Below are positions 1-13,952 of a DNA stretch of 64,000 nucleotides, piece by piece. A program made the translations under genes and the position numbers. The stretch lies in the NCBI RefSeq assembly GCF_964204645.1, contig NC_134029.1, positions 21,904,450 through 21,968,449 of the forward strand, read 5' to 3'. Numbering within the stretch: the first letter of the stretch is position 1; every line of letters starts with the position of its first letter. A model generated the notes under the pieces. The model worked only from the letters and a program-made list of their open reading frames with translations. It had not been told where the DNA came from and ran no database searches. This DNA is from Tubulanus polymorphus (Eukaryota > Nemertea > Palaeonemertea > Tubulaniformes > Tubulanidae).

Positions 1-1161
1 GGAGACGGTCGTAGTTTAGTCGGTTGAGGTATTCTTCAGAAATCAGACGGATTGGCGCAAGAACAGAATGTGATGAGGAGCTTGGAATGTGAATTCATAA
101 ACGAAGTAAAACTGGATATGTAAATAAAAGGTAAACAATAACGGATGTACAAAAATAGAATAAATATCAAGAAAGCTCTATACTGGTATGTACATATTCC
201 TTATACTGGAATCTCGGATAAAACATTCTATAAATGCCCATAACAATTATCCGTTGATTCAAAGTTATTCTTCCGAATTCCAGATGTGGTCAGAAAATGG
301 ATGAGAATGAAGTCCTGCACGATGATTCAGTCCTACCAATAGCAGCACACCAAGGTGTATTAACATAAGTAGACAGGACATAGATTTGCAGTAGGAGTGT
401 CATGTCAGGGATAGAGAGAGGGAAAAATAATGTTCAGATATGTCTTTGTGTATGCGTGCAGTATGTGCTACAATAGTGTGTTAAATGATGTTTAAATTTG
501 GATTAACCTAAATAAATTGATATTTTGAGTTAAGTTTTCGGCATACTTTCAGTAGATATTCACACGAGACTGTCTTTGGAACATTGTATTCATTTATATA
601 TTTACAACCAGTCTACAATTTATACATATACATGTATATAATATAAATGTACATGTAAATAAGTAAGTTTGGGCCAGGTCAACTGAATGTAATCACTTTC
701 AGCCAAGAACACGGCAACAGCTGCTATCGAAACAATTTTGAGCAACGCATGATTTACCGGGTAAAATCATCGACGCGTTATAAACATTTCGGAATGATCG
801 TCATTTCGACATAATCTCAAGATTCTACCATCCTCGTTCCGGGCTCGCATTGAGAATCGCAATATTGGAAAATATATCATAATCAATGATAGATTTATAG
901 AATATTTGCAATGACTAATGTTAAGTACATCGTATGTTACATGTATATAATATACGTACATCGTTTTATGTTTTGTTCTAAAGCGTTTCGAATATTTCAT
1001 CTCAGCGATGATCGTGAAAACGGACTAGAAAGTATGCTGAAAATGCATACTACAACACTTTCCACATTGTTGATCATTATTCATTTTTTTTTTTAAACAA
1101 TTGCCCAAGTATCAAGCTGCCAGTAGATGTCACCTTCACCACCGATTAAATGGAACATCGC
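1..1161. other. Region downstream of PAM, no gene seen
   Basis: This stretch follows the PAM stop codon on the minus strand and probably holds its 3' untranslated region. It is AT-rich. The short open frames on both strands look like chance: they have no recognisable motif and no splice context. I saw no convincing polyadenylation signal. Confidence 0.5.
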
Positions 1162-4100
1162 TTACGCTTTTTGAGTAGTCGCACAATATTCCTCAATGTC
1201 CGAATCGCTCAGATGATCGAGCTCGTGGTCGCTTTCTTCCGTGCTGACTCGGTCAAATCCTTTATGTCGATCGAAGAAGTTTCCGAGATTAATTTTTTTC
1301 TTGTTATTTTTGGTATAAGTCTTGTTCATTCGGAATCGACCTGTCATAAGAAAAACCGTTGAGCAATTTATGTTTGATTGGTCAAAGGCGGATCTAGGAT
1401 TCTTTGAAGGGAGTGGACCTGAAAATTGGAATGGGCACTTAATTTGAAAAGGGCAGATTTGACAATACCTCTCCAACAGAAAGTTAAGGACGAAAAGGGG
1501 CTTTTATGGCCTTAATCAGAACCCATTTGGATTTAAATTAGTTGTTTTTCAAAATTTTCTTTGCAAAAAATTTTTTTCACATTCAAATTTTGTGAAGGGG
1601 TGGGCCAGTCCATCCAATCCATCCCCCTAAATCCACCCTTGTTGGTGCGATCATTGAACAGCTATCAAACTGTTTCTCACTTTCAATGTAAGTCGAAATA
1701 CAACATAATTATCGTTAAGATTGCTTCAATACTCACCGCTTTTTCTTAGTCTTACAATAACTGTTATAATGACTATTAAAACGATTGGTACAACTAGCAA
1801 TGCACCGATGATTAGCGACGAATTGAATTCATCGTCGATTAGTTTCTCCGCCTCAGAATTCTTCTTATCGAGCAGAGTTTCTTCGACTAATGGCGTCTTC
1901 TCAACTTCTGCGTCCTGCAGAGGAGCTGAAGAGCCTTTCTTTTGAACGTCTAATGCAACTTTTTCTGAAAGAAGATAATGTCAATCTTCTAAGTCCAACA
2001 ATTGCTCGGTGATTTCCCTTAAAATTGCTGATATCCGAATCAAGAAACATTCAGACTAACAACAGACACCACATACCAGAATCACTCGGCTGAACTTCTA
2101 CTTCTTTCAGCTGGAATTTCCAAACTTTATTTGGATCGATCTCCACAACGTAAACCGACCTTTTGTCGTGGCTAACACAAACATCGTGAGGATTGTGAAA
2201 TCCACCGCTCTGCAATAAACATATTTCACATTTCATTAGAGAACGAGTCCTCTTTGACATACTGTATTGTATCTAAACTCCACTTTTGAAAATTCTCAGA
2301 AAAAACGTATATCGTTACCTTATTGCCCGAATTCCACGTTTGATTCAGACGACCCAAGTCGACATCTAAAGTATATCCAGCAACTATTTGCTTTTTACCA
2401 TAAATAGATGGACCATTCACAGCGTATATTGCACCACCTTATTTCAAACAGATGTAAGCATAGATCAGTTACAATTGTTTATAACATGTAGAAGGGACTT
2501 TAAACAAATTTATTCCTATGCAAGTTTCAAAGTCTACAACGCAACGAACCATCCACTGCTATGAATTGATTTCTATAATCAGTCATTAACCAGCACGATA
2601 GATAACTTACCAAATCGTTTGCTGTAAGTGACAGCGAACAAGCGACCGCCCCATTCTTTATTCGAATAAGTTCGGATGAATCTTCCGTTGTAGTCGAAGC
2701 ACTGAATGCGACCGTTTTCGCGATCGGCTACGCACACCTGCCCTCTGTCTTCAAGATTTACAATACTGTGAGGAATGAGGAATGAACCATCCGGAGGATG
2801 CTCTATAAATAAAAGATTTCAAGGTGAAAACACCAGATTACTGTAAAATATCAATGGAAAATGAACTAGAGAAGAGTTTTTATAATTGGAAGTTATAAGA
2901 CTTAAGCATCATTTGTTAATTCTAGGTAAAGCAGTTAAAGATAATTATTTTTCAAAGATTTTTTCAAAAATTAGAATCTTTACGAAGCAGCCAGATTTAC
3001 CTGTGAGTTGCTGAATAATTGAAGTAAAGTCGTTATACTTGACCCCATAGTCAATATCTAACACCAAAGAGGTGAAATATTTTTAAGACAACATGAAGTG
3101 ATAAAGAACGAAATCATTCGTGCCAGCAAAATCAGTCTCAAATTCTGAATTTCAATGAATATTTTGATTACTAAACTGATATGAGTGTGATTTTGCAACG
3201 GGAAACATCATTAGGAAACGGCATAATTAGGAAACATGGAATCAAATGACAATTATGTTAAAACGATGATATCAAACATAAATCAGTAGGGTGGTCATAG
3301 ATTCACAAGAAAAACATTCAAACCTAAGCTAGCTGAAGTTAAGTGCTTTGGCGGTTTAAATTTGGTTTGAATATCCCAGTGAATCTAATCATAAGTTAGA
3401 TAATGAGAATTAAAGATTAAGACAAGCAAACAAAGTTGAAAATTGATACATTAGTGAAATTGAATAATGAATCCATGAACACGCTACACAGTATCTAGGA
3501 TAAAAAACTATACAGTTCTTTTTTCAGAAACCAATTGCATGTTAGAAATTAAATGGATACCGATGAATTATTCATTCTTATCCGACAAAAAATTACATGC
3601 AAAAAACAATCAGTCAATTTGTATATTCGAGATGAGAAGATTTGATTCATGGTTGACACAAATAGCGTGGTACATGCAGTTGTAGAATGAATACACAGAG
3701 ATACAAAGATAACAAAGAAAACAGAATAGTAAAACATATCTATACCCGCTGTGAATTGAAGTGAAGAATTTCCCCAAGACTTCATAAAACGCCCATTTTT
3801 ATCAAACTTCATAATTCGAGAGTTGCAATACCTATATAATCACAGAAAAAAAAGTAACATTTCCATGTTAATCATTACCATATTGGTGCTTTCCATAAAA
3901 CAGAATGTCATAGAATGGTGCAAACTAGAGTCTTATTACCAGTACTAATGCATCAATAAGCATGATTATTTCCAATAAACCATAGTCATGCTTGTTGATA
4001 TAATTGTTCAACAGATTTTTCAAAAACATTCTTTCGACATGCAGTAAGGCAAACATATACGTACCCATCGGAGACAAAAAATGTACCATCTGACTGCACT

Positions 4101-7100
4101 GCCACATCAGTGGGCTTACAAAAATGATCAATACCTTCACCAGGTTTAAAAGCTTTGCCCAGTACTAGGGTTGGTTCTTCTTTTCCTTTTGGTATCTTAA
4201 AAACCTATAATTGAATAAGACTCGGGTGGTAGATCAAATCAAGCATAAAACATACGATTAAATTGGTCAATAATGTTTTTTCCAACTTAGAAAATCAATA
4301 GAATCGAGTCAGTTCCACAGTTGTAAGTCGGATTAAACTCTTGAATGAAAATCAGTTCATTTTCAATGCTTTACTCGGGAACTGTGAAACCAGGTCCTGA
4401 TTTCAATTTACGAAAAGAGGTACCTACTTGATGAAGGGCAACGTCTGTCAACCAGAGATTATCTTCATTATCGATATGTAATCCATGAGGCATGTAGAAT
4501 CTGTTTTAAAAAAATTGAACCTCCACGAATAGCACCAAGAAATTATGGATAGACTTCTTCAGAAGCATTCATCAACTTTCACATAGAAAATTACCTGTTC
4601 TTTCCGAATTCTTTTACAAAATTACCATTTTTATCCATAACAATAATGGTATTCATTTTCACAGGCTCTTTTTCCATGAATTCATTGTTCTGATTGAATG
4701 ACCTGAAAATGACCACGAACATGTTACTGATAGTTTTGTAGAAACAACTCTCGCAATAAATACAATACTAGTAGAAAGAAATATTACATTGCATTCCAAA
4801 CACGTGTTCCTCTGTGGAATATGTAGACATTTTCATGAGAGTCGCAAGCTACACCGGCTACTTGACCTAGTTTCTTGTCATCGGGTAATTTCGGCCAATC
4901 AGCAACAAACTCTAAGGCTATAAATAGAAGCAATCAAATTTTCAAAATCTTTCAAATTAAGCAGTCCATCAACCGAAAAATGGTTAATCCATAAATCTGT
5001 ATTTCCAACTGACCATCCAATTTTATCATTCAACGTAGTTCTATTTGGCGTGTACGTGACCCCAGAGAAGCATCGAAGCATTTAAAATCAAAGCAATCAA
5101 ATGAATAACAGGGACAATCTGTTGTGTGCAAAGATTCTCATTCTGCGAGGGATAAGCTAAAATTTTTTCAGGGTACAAATCAATCGTCAAAACTCAATCG
5201 TTATTTGTTGCTGGACGAATGAAGTCATGCACGCAGAATTCAGAATACAGTTGTGCACAACAATTCACAGCGATGGGGTACCGGCACACCAGCTATCGCG
5301 TCAGAGGGCGCCACTAAGATATCAGATGTATTCAAGTGTTAACTAAACAAGATATATCTTCAGGAAAGTTCCTTAGGAACTCCTGGTTTTAAGTTCAGAT
5401 AGAAATGGTCTCAAATATTGTGTCAGTTGCGAAAATTTATCATACTTTACTTTTACTCAAACTAAATTAGTTCATTTTCAAACAACTCTAATCTAAATTT
5501 TTGTTTTGGCCGTCCAATCCAAAAATAAGCCCGATCAAGCATCCAGATGGAATCAGATTAAACTTCAGAGTTCACATGTGGCATGACTTTCATCTGTTAC
5601 ACGTAGAATTTTAGAAATCATTGGTTAATTGAGTAGAAGAAGGAATCCAGCCGACCCGGTGGAATTCCACTTGCTGCAGTTACATTTGCCGGTACCCGAT
5701 TCATAGATGAACAACACGAAACGTGACAGAAAAATGCAGACAACAAATGTTAACAACAAACTCGACTCACGAGTTACTGGTGCAGACATTGCTGGTCCTC
5801 TAGGCAGTAATACATTATCCCGTTGTTGAATTGGCAGCCGTCCCTTTTTAGGCTGAATGCGTGAACTCTTGCGTAAGCTTTGTGAATTGCCACCACCACC
5901 ACCACCACCACCACTACCACCACCAAACCTAACACCTTCTTTCGATACACGATTCGATGCCGATGAACGCGTCCACTGACCGTCGCTGTCGTCCGAATTC
6001 GCGTCGTTATAATTAGCATCGCCGCGACCGTTATAATTCAACATACTCGTATCGAACACGTTCTTCGTACTCGACGGGTAATACGACGGACGACGACTGC
6101 GACTTCGCTGATTCGATACGTAATAATAGTCGTCGTTATTGTTCGCGTAGTCGCGGTTACCGTACGGATAGTCGTTGACGGCGTCGTCGTACGTCGAATC
6201 GTAATTGGCGCGATTCGTCGAATCGGCGTAACGAGTATTACCTAATGAACTGGTGTCGCGCGCCGGTATGCCGTGTTTAGAATCGTACTCACCGCTTGTA
6301 AGCTTCATGTGTTTAACCGGTTGAGTCTCGGGAACGACTGGTTTTCGTTCGGCTTTTTCGACGTCTTCAAGCGTAGTATCGACATCGTCGGGAAAGTGCG
6401 CCGTGTATCCTCTGTAGTTGTTACTGTCGCACTGCCAGAACGTCGATGCCGAGTTCGTATTCTTCGTGTAATACATCATATAAAAGTTGCACATCTCGTC
6501 GTTATGCGTAGCTCTGTAATAGATGAAATAAACCCCTGTAATTCGTCCGACCAACCAACTATATCTGTACTTGATTTACGATTTTTATAATCAAACTTCC
6601 ATGCGGTTTGCAGAAGTCTGCTGGGTTTGTAAGGGTTGCCATATAAGCATCAAAATAATTCAAATCAAATCATTCAAACAGGGAAAATCCCTATTTTAAG
6701 ATCTCGAAAAATGGTCGAAATCCCAGACAAAATTGACTTGCCTATTAAAACAAACAAACATAATATGACAGATAAATATTATCTTCCGCCTTACGAATTT
6801 ACACTATTTTCAATCTTACCCGATATGTGTCACTCTATTTCTCCCCATAGAATTATAATCACATCTCGCAGCCTGAATAAAAAAAAAACATCATACGGAA
6901 TAGTAAGTTTCCGGTTAAATGAGCTAAATTTGTGGTGTGAGTGTGTGTTGAATAATTACTCACCAATATATCACCTTGTTTGACCGTAATGTCTTTTTTT
7001 ACGGGATAAAACGCCTGGAATACAAAGTATAATAACGTATATATGACGATATGATGAATGATGTGACGAACATCTACGGTTAATTTGATAAACACAGTAC

Positions 7101-10100
7101 AGATACGAATGGAAATCATTTATTGAGATTACCTGAGCCCTCTGGGGATCGCCTTTCCCTATTTCTGTCCAATTTTTAGTCGACACACTATACGCATAAC
7201 CAGTTATTACCTTTCCTGTAAAACGCATAAATTCTCGATGACATAATGTTTTTTTTTTTATTTATCAAATTTCCCACCGGTCATCGTAATCATCGGAAAG
7301 GCCACGTTTCTACAATTCGAAGCCGGTAATCATTTCGAAAGATACCTAATGAATGAGCATGAGTTCTGTATCCGAATGGATGGATTTCTTTGTTGTCGTG
7401 ATATTGACAGCTTACATCGACGGGATACACTGTAAAAACGAACAAAATATATACCGGTAATACAGACATGTTTCTCATTTCATCATTTTCTTAATTGAAT
7501 ATTCGCTTTGATACTAACTTTCTGTATTTGCAGGAATATAAGCAGTTGTTGCAAGCAATAGCGCGATACCAGCTATATTTGGTTGGCGTTCCTTCGTCAT
7601 GATAACATCGATACCAGTCCTATCCGGCCCTTCGCCTTCTGTTCATAGAAAACCTCAAGTATTCATTTCAAACGATCGCAGAATTCATAACCTGTAATAT
7701 ATATATATATGACCTACGTACCGGTGAAAGCTCTTGCATAATGTACTTGCAATACGAGATATCGAATTCCATTTTTCCCTCCTCCGACTCTAAACCCAAC
7801 ACCTGCAAACGAGAGCGAATGAAGTAAGTGTAGGTATCATTTGAAAATATATGATAGTATTTTAACTGGATAATACATTGGACTCATAATAATTGACATA
7901 TTCATCTTCCACCTGGGAGATATGAACATTGCATTAAGGAATATATTTATATACTCGGAGGCTAGTGCTACAAATGAATTCTATTGAGCAAATATAAAGC
8001 AGTGTAAGATTGTGTCGATGTGTCTCGCGAGGATAATAAGATTCGTCTGCCAAAACGGTAATTGTTTTCCGCGCAGATTTTATCATGCGCTTGTCGCAGC
8101 TCGAGAATGAAGTCAACACAAATCCCTTCGTAATGACGTTTCGCAAAGTTGAATGACAAACGCTCGATCGAGCCTACGATACTTATCCGTACGCCTCGAA
8201 AATCAAGATAGTCGTCACTTCTAAAACGGCTCGACATTGTAAATATAAATGAATTTTGATAGCTTGAACGATACATAGTCGATCGACAGCTATCTAATAA
8301 CCTCAAATCATAATATAGTGAATGAATTAGTTGGCTCAGTAATACAGCTGTTGAGCACGGATTGAATCACTAGGATGTAAAGAGCGCCTCACAAACTGTT
8401 CGACAAAAATCTATAGTGAATAACACCCTTTAAAATGCGCATTCACCAGATCGATAACCATAGAACTGATCAAAAGGGAGATAAACATTGATTAGCCTAA
8501 CAGATGTTGCTGACGCTGGTGCAAATAAAATTTCTATATCATTGGATATCCGAACGAGAGACCCGAAAATAGAATAAAAACGGTCGAAAAGTTTTGTAAC
8601 AAGTGAACTTAATATTGAAATTGATTACGAACACCGGATCGAATGCAGACGTACCTTTCTTCAAATTTAAAGGCGGAGCATCTCTTGCCCAGGCGTACAA
8701 GACTTCAGCTCTGTTATAGGGACATATATTTCCGCAACCGCTGAAAACGAGTTAATGATATTCGATTTACTAATAGAAAACATCTGTTCGACGACGACGT
8801 TTTCTAATTTATCATAACATACCTTGACGTATGCGGTTGTGAACTGCAGCCGAACAGTAAAACGTGATGCGCCGTGCTCATATTCGCCTTCGGTTCAAAT
8901 CCAACTGATCGTTTGTTGATAGAACAAATTTACGATTTTTAATTGTGAAATAGAAATACGAATGTAATAGATTACGCAGATATTTGAGCTTACTGATATA
9001 TCTTTCATCCGATTCACCGAGCATCAGAGACTTTGACGTACATTTGTAAGTTTCCTGCGAAAGAGAAAATCGCACCGGTTTTATAACAATATAGGGTTAA
9101 ATAATATAATCCACGACTGATAGATATACTCATCAAAACAATTCAAGAGAATAAGTCGAGCAGGAACCTACAGGACTACAGACTTGAAATTTGAGGAGTA
9201 TTTGAAGGGCTCTGAAGGCATGATCATTGAAATTCGAGGGGCGTTTATAAGATCAACTATAAGCTTCCAAGATAATTATGAATGAAAGCCTAGCCCGATG
9301 CATTTTAGCCCACGGTAACTAACTATATTTTTCTAAATAACTATCGAATAAAACACTCATCTACCGTGTAAACAGTAAATGAATGTAGACATCCAACTAT
9401 TGAATTCAATATGATAGGATTCTATCGTGGGATTTCTTCATTTCTTCATTGCGGCCTCCAATTTTTTAGTCGGTCACTTGCGAGACCGGGTTGCGGTTGG
9501 ATTGGTATATTGATTCAGTATCTAATCTCATTTATTGCCAGCTTTCACAGCCAACGACTTCTTTAATCCGCGAATATTGATTAGACGTCTAACCCTAAAG
9601 AAATGGCGTGCGCACAGTGTCTACATCCATCTCCCCTCACAGCGTATAGCGCGTATATGTATAGAAGGGATGGTTGTCACGACACGAGGATTTCTAGTGT
9701 TATCCCATTATTCCTTATTACTTCTTATCATGACAACTCGTATATCAAAAGCTGGATTACTACGATATGATTCTTTGTTCAAGGCGGCCTTTGATGTCGC
9801 AAAAGCGATAACTGAACTTCGAAATACATTTCTTTTATGTCGCCATCAATCGTGCGCTAGTCAGAAAATTGAATTACTGTAACCATCGAATATGAGATAT
9901 GGAACCCTTGAGTAGTAAAACCCTTAAATACACTTAAAACCGTACTAAGAGCGAAAAAGCCATAAAAGGCGACTGGCAAATAATGAATAACATATACTCG
10001 GTAAAATAGGCACATAATCACCAGTTAATCCCATTGTAATACATCATATGGAAAAGTTATTATACACAATTTAAGCAGATTAACCAGTTAAAATGCAATC

Positions 10101-10415
10101 GAGCACATTAAGTATTAGCATAGTATTACTGTTAGTTACCAATCGACACGATTAAAAATTCAACGCCAAAGCCATGTGAACGCAATAAGCTTCATAACAC
10201 AGTCATCGCTATTCTTCGTAAGCTTGGTATGTCCTTATTTGGATTAGAAACCGGCCTACCTCAGTCGGCACAATACCAGGCATTCTTATGGAGAGCCTCT
10301 GTTTCAGGGTCGATGTATCCGTCAGCGAGTTCGGTTTCGCGGGGACAGCATCGCTTCTCGAAGCGGAGGACAGCACAATCAGAATAACGCAAACACAGCT
10401 GCCGAACATCATCAT
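1162..10415 (-). CDS. PAM: Peptidylglycine alpha-amidating monooxygenase, bifunctional PHM-PAL, membrane anchored (22 coding exons)
   Basis: This enzyme converts glycine-extended secretory peptides into C-terminally amidated peptides in secretory granules. PHM hydroxylates the glycine alpha carbon using copper, ascorbate and O2; PAL then cleaves it. Exons (minus): 10415-10260, 9054-8994, 8904-8823, 8740-8655, 7802-7722, 7638-7519, 7429-7346, 7215-7133, 7014-6964, 6872-6820, 6513-5771, 4917-4788, 4702-4595, 4500-4428, 4204-4065, 3831-3746, 3057-3001, 2802-2611, 2437-2319, 2209-2077, 1964-1737, 1340-1162. All phases agree, giving 1014 aa. The signal peptide is at the N-terminus. Copper ligands: His85-His86 ([11 protein letters not shown]), His149 (LQVHY), His219 and His221 (THAHS), Met293 (EMCNFY). 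PAL spans about 534-880 with His618, His743 and His843 in PHG, PHS and PHD motifs. A transmembrane helix at about 930-950 precedes a cytosolic tail with [11 protein letters not shown], as in vertebrate PAM. The start follows a pyrimidine-rich acceptor near 10437, so a 5' untranslated exon probably lies upstream. Confidence 0.94.
4309..4400. repeat. Short palindromic element, family A, in a PAM intron
   Basis: The left end reads AGTTCCACAGTTGTAAGT and the right end carries the imperfect inverse, GGGAACTGTGAAACCAGG. The same ends recur near 28.4, 29.0 and 50.9 kb in this window, which makes this a dispersed, non-autonomous inverted-repeat (MITE-like) family. No coding capacity is present. Confidence 0.6.
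5301..5314. promoter_or_regulatory. CTCF-like core motif (weak)
   Basis: The sequence TCAGAGGGCGCCAC resembles the CTCF core (CAGAGGGCGCCA type). It lies in the PAM intron between the PHM half and the PAL half. One motif match by eye is weak evidence for binding. Confidence 0.2.
5893..5928 (-). repeat. Polyglycine-coding triplet repeat in the PAM linker
   Basis: A (GGT)n-like triplet array lies within the long linker exon of PAM (6513-5771) and encodes a run of glycines broken by one serine. It sits between the PHM and PAL domains and is probably variable in length. Confidence 0.75.
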
Positions 10416-10729
10416 CACTGATTTCTTTTCACGACTGAAAAAAAAAACCAAAATGTTTTCGGTAATAGAGGGAAAACCCGAATGAATAAACGACCACGTC
10501 ATTTAGTGTTAGGTAAATAAATATCTATGAGAAGCTACCGGGGCCTACAGCACTAGGTAGGAAACAGGATATCAAACTAAAAACCTTTACTCAAGCACTC
10601 TGTTTATCCACTTAACATTTTTCATATTATACAACGACAATATCGAGATACGATAAAACACACCAATATATTTGTGGTTCTAAAATACCTGTTCTTCAGT
10701 AAAGCATTACAAGAACAGAAATTACTGTA

Positions 10730-10909
10730 CAGTCAAACCCCTCATAATTCTGAGATCGGTTTAATCTGAATTCAATCTTATCTGGATAACATTAACGGCC
10801 CATTTATAGACTACATTAATGCATGTAGAATATGAAATTCAATCAGGATTTTTAATAAACCAGATGAATTTCATCAGCCCCAATTTATCGGAATTAAACA
10901 TGTCTACTG
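10730..10909. mobile_element. Short inverted-repeat element (pogo/Tc1-like MITE)
   Basis: The left end reads CAGTCAAACCCCTCATAATT. The inverse of the right end reads CAGTAGACATGTTTAATTCC. The ends are diverged but alignable, and TA precedes the left end at 10728-10729. CAGT-starting terminal repeats with TA target sites are typical of non-autonomous pogo/Tc1-mariner elements. There is no transposase. Confidence 0.5.
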
Positions 10910-11285
10910 TGTATCAGCTGATATGAGCTGAAAAGTATGAACAAAATATATTCATATTTCCACAAAATTTTAGTGAAGACACCATGATTTCCACGATGCT
11001 CAGTAATTTCTTGTAATATATCGATAGCTGATATGGAAAAAATGATCAGAAAATCACGCCCTAATGATTCAATCCGGAATTGAATTCACTAAATTATAAA
11101 AACAGAGCTACATCTCTGATGCAATGGGAAGAATGCAGCAGTTAGATCAGGGAAAAGGAGACTGAAATTATAAAATATGGTATGGAATAATGTAAAATCA
11201 AGCATACCTATGTTCTGCCATCACGTTGAGAATATGCTCAACAGCCAGCTGTTTTACTTAGAACCATTCCGTCCATTTATCATTG

Positions 11286-11310
11286 ATCTCTCTCTCTCTC
11301 TCTCTCTCTA
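11286..11310. repeat. (TC)n microsatellite
   Basis: About eleven TC dinucleotides in a row in the intergenic region upstream of PAM. Simple sequence, no coding role. Confidence 0.85.
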
Positions 11311-13198
11311 CCTGCCTAGAAAGAAAAAAGGCTCAAATACAACAATGGTGAACGTAACATATGGCATACGAAAATTAACACTTTATTAACAGCATCAGTA
11401 TAGTGAGGGAAAAATAGAGGATTATACATTCACAACAATGGACAAGGAAATGAATGAACCTTTTGTGATGCATGTGTCAATTACTATGTTATCAATTATC
11501 ACCTAATGCCTATCAACAGACTAAATACAATGAAATTGTAGGCACTGTCAGAAATTGTGAATAATGGCAAGCGCATTACTGTGATTTACCAGAGTTTTTG
11601 AGATGTTAGGTCATGCGCTCATAGCAAACATGGAATTTCAACGAAAAAGAGTTGACCAGCTACTAAGTAATTTCTCAAGTCAATCGATCAGAAAATCAGG
11701 ATCAAAAATTCTATTTCTATAGAAATAATGTTACGAATCCTGGGTGAAATGTATTACTATCTAATCAGGGATTCGCTTAGCATTAAATGAACGTACACCT
11801 TAATTAATTCAGTGACTCTGCGCTTAAAAACATCTCAAAGAAAAAATATCCGCTGAAGTCCACGCGCAGATGATTAAGGTTTTAGAGGCATTGAAAATGT
11901 TACACCTATCATATTGCCACCTATTCAGTTTTAATCGTCCTTTTAATTCACTGCCAATTATCGATTAGAGTAGCATGGACACATAGAACATGATAATTAC
12001 CCCATCATATGTTTGACATTTCGTGAGCTCGAGAATTATGTCCATACGATAATGGAAATCTTTGACTCCCACATCGAAAACTGGCGCATATTCAATAGAT
12101 CGAATAAAAACACTTACGTAGCACGAATAATACGAAACCGATCGAGATTTTAAGCGTGTCAAATTTGATAATAATTTCCTATGTAACGTCGACACGAGGC
12201 GACCATTCCTGGCTCGCTTCAAATCAATCAATACCATCCAACGATGATGTCATACGCACAGCTAAGCTATAACAACTACGCGCGATGCAAATATAACGCC
12301 AAACTCTATGTGACAGTGTAGTAGGTTAGCTGGTACTGTTGCCTGCTGCTGATGATGGAGATAACCCATCACATTACTAGGCAACAGTAGGGAAGGCAGG
12401 TTGGCCACTGCGGATATTATTGCATAGTAAAGGCCTAAAGAGAGGCATAATAGATATAACCAATTAGACAACCAATTAAAGGACCATCATATTTAATACC
12501 TGTATCATAGTCTACGGAGTGAAATTATTATTATTAGCCATGGTATCTGTACTAAAATTCACGAGCTATCACAATTTTTTTCTTAATATTCTAAAAGTGT
12601 TTTTGCTATCTTTTTAGTATTTTTCCTGGGGCAAGATCAATGAACATTTAAATTTGTTCGTCCCATTTCAAGTCTTGTCTGTTCTAGAAATTGTAAATTT
12701 GCACTCATCTTGCTAGAATTAAAACCAAAAAAATACTAAAACCCCACACATAGAACCCCATATCAGAAAAAGGGTTTTTTATTCCACGGAAAATAAAAAC
12801 GTGTGTCTTTATATAAAATCTTATCATTTTTACATTAGGCCTTATCAAATTTCATGCATTCATGTTGTGCAATCATGTTTTGATTCAGCAGTTTTAATAA
12901 GACGGGAATTAAAACCGTTTCGGAGGTAGTTTCATTAAGAAGGTGAGCTGAATATCATCACGACACAATTACTACAGAGAATATTTGGTTAAGAAGCCGA
13001 AAGTTGTCTCCATGTACGATTTGACGTTTTGGTCAGCATTGTGGCTTTACAATCATTGTCATTTATCAAATGTGACAAGTTCCTATGGTTTGCTTCGTTT
13101 TTAAATCAGTTTATAAAGAATATTGAAGCCAGACCAAATTCCACAGAGTCAGAGTGAACAGAAAACTAGTGTCTAGTACGACTACGTGACGCATCTCC

Positions 13199-13224
13199 TC
13201 GACTCGGCTCGACTCGACTCGACT
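13199..13224. repeat. Short GACTC-type tandem array
   Basis: About five near-perfect copies of a 5-base CGACT/GACTC unit, upstream of CCDC124. Too short to assign a role. Confidence 0.6.
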
Positions 13225-13448
13225 TCTTCCCAGGTCGGCGTTTCGTAAGTCTCCTTTTGCTCTGCTCCGCTCAATACTATTGTTGGATGGAGCCTCTTTT
13301 GTTTGGTTTGTTTTAAGGAGAAATGGAGAGAGGAGGAATACATGCGCCGTCAAACTAATTAATCTCTGTAACCTAAATAAACTTACTTATTTACATATAA
13401 ATCCGATCCAATTTTCAGTACATTGGCATTTGACGTCGTTTAGACAAT

Positions 13449-13465
13449 GTGGCGCCATCTATAGG
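13449..13465. promoter_or_regulatory. CTCF-like core motif (weak)
   Basis: On the minus strand this reads CCTATAGATGGCGCCAC, which resembles the CTCF core (AGATGGCGCCA). It lies about 500 bases upstream of the CCDC124 start codon. Support is by eye only. Confidence 0.22.
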
Positions 13466-13952
13466 AAAAAGTAAACTATAGGAGTGCTCCGATGTTTTTA
13501 TCGTTCTCAAATACTACTAAACCATCCACTATTCATCGCTTCCGAAATAATTTAGTTATAGTGAAGCTGAACAATTTTGTTAAATTATTTTACAAGTAAT
13601 ACACTGGGCAATTTGTATCCAGCATTTCGATTTTGAATTCACATTTTTTCAAGCAGCACAAGTAAGAAGAATTTTCAGAGAAAAAAATTTTAATTAATGC
13701 TTCTTTAAATGCTTATAACCTGCTGCTGAAATACTATCCTGAATCCAACACCACAGCCATCAGACAGAGACAGATAATAATTTAATTTTTAGATACATTA
13801 CGCCCTGCCTACTGCCCACCTCTGCTCTGTCTGGTTTTCTTATAGTTTTCATTTTAAAACTTACATATCTCTATTTTTTGAATTTTCATTGACAGATGTT
13901 TGGTAACGACTGCTAACAGGAGAGCTGGAGAGGTGGTCAATTGAAAATAATC

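Larger units (their letters stand above)
10416..13952. other. Divergent intergenic region between PAM and CCDC124
   Basis: No protein-coding exon is recognised here. It should contain the promoters and 5' untranslated exons of PAM (minus) and CCDC124 (plus). An acceptor TTTCATTGACAG ends near 13894, shortly before the CCDC124 start, which points to a 5' untranslated intron. The region also holds an inverted-repeat element (10730-10909), a (TC)n run, a GACTC array and a CTCF-like motif. Confidence 0.6.

Noticed and set aside
5774-6019. 81-codon frame with a polyvaline run on the minus strand
   Set aside because: It is a shifted frame of the PAM linker exon; the polyvaline is the polyglycine triplet array read in another frame.
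9535-9882. 115-codon plus-strand frame
   Set aside because: It lies in the large first PAM intron, with no recognisable motif and no splice or promoter context.
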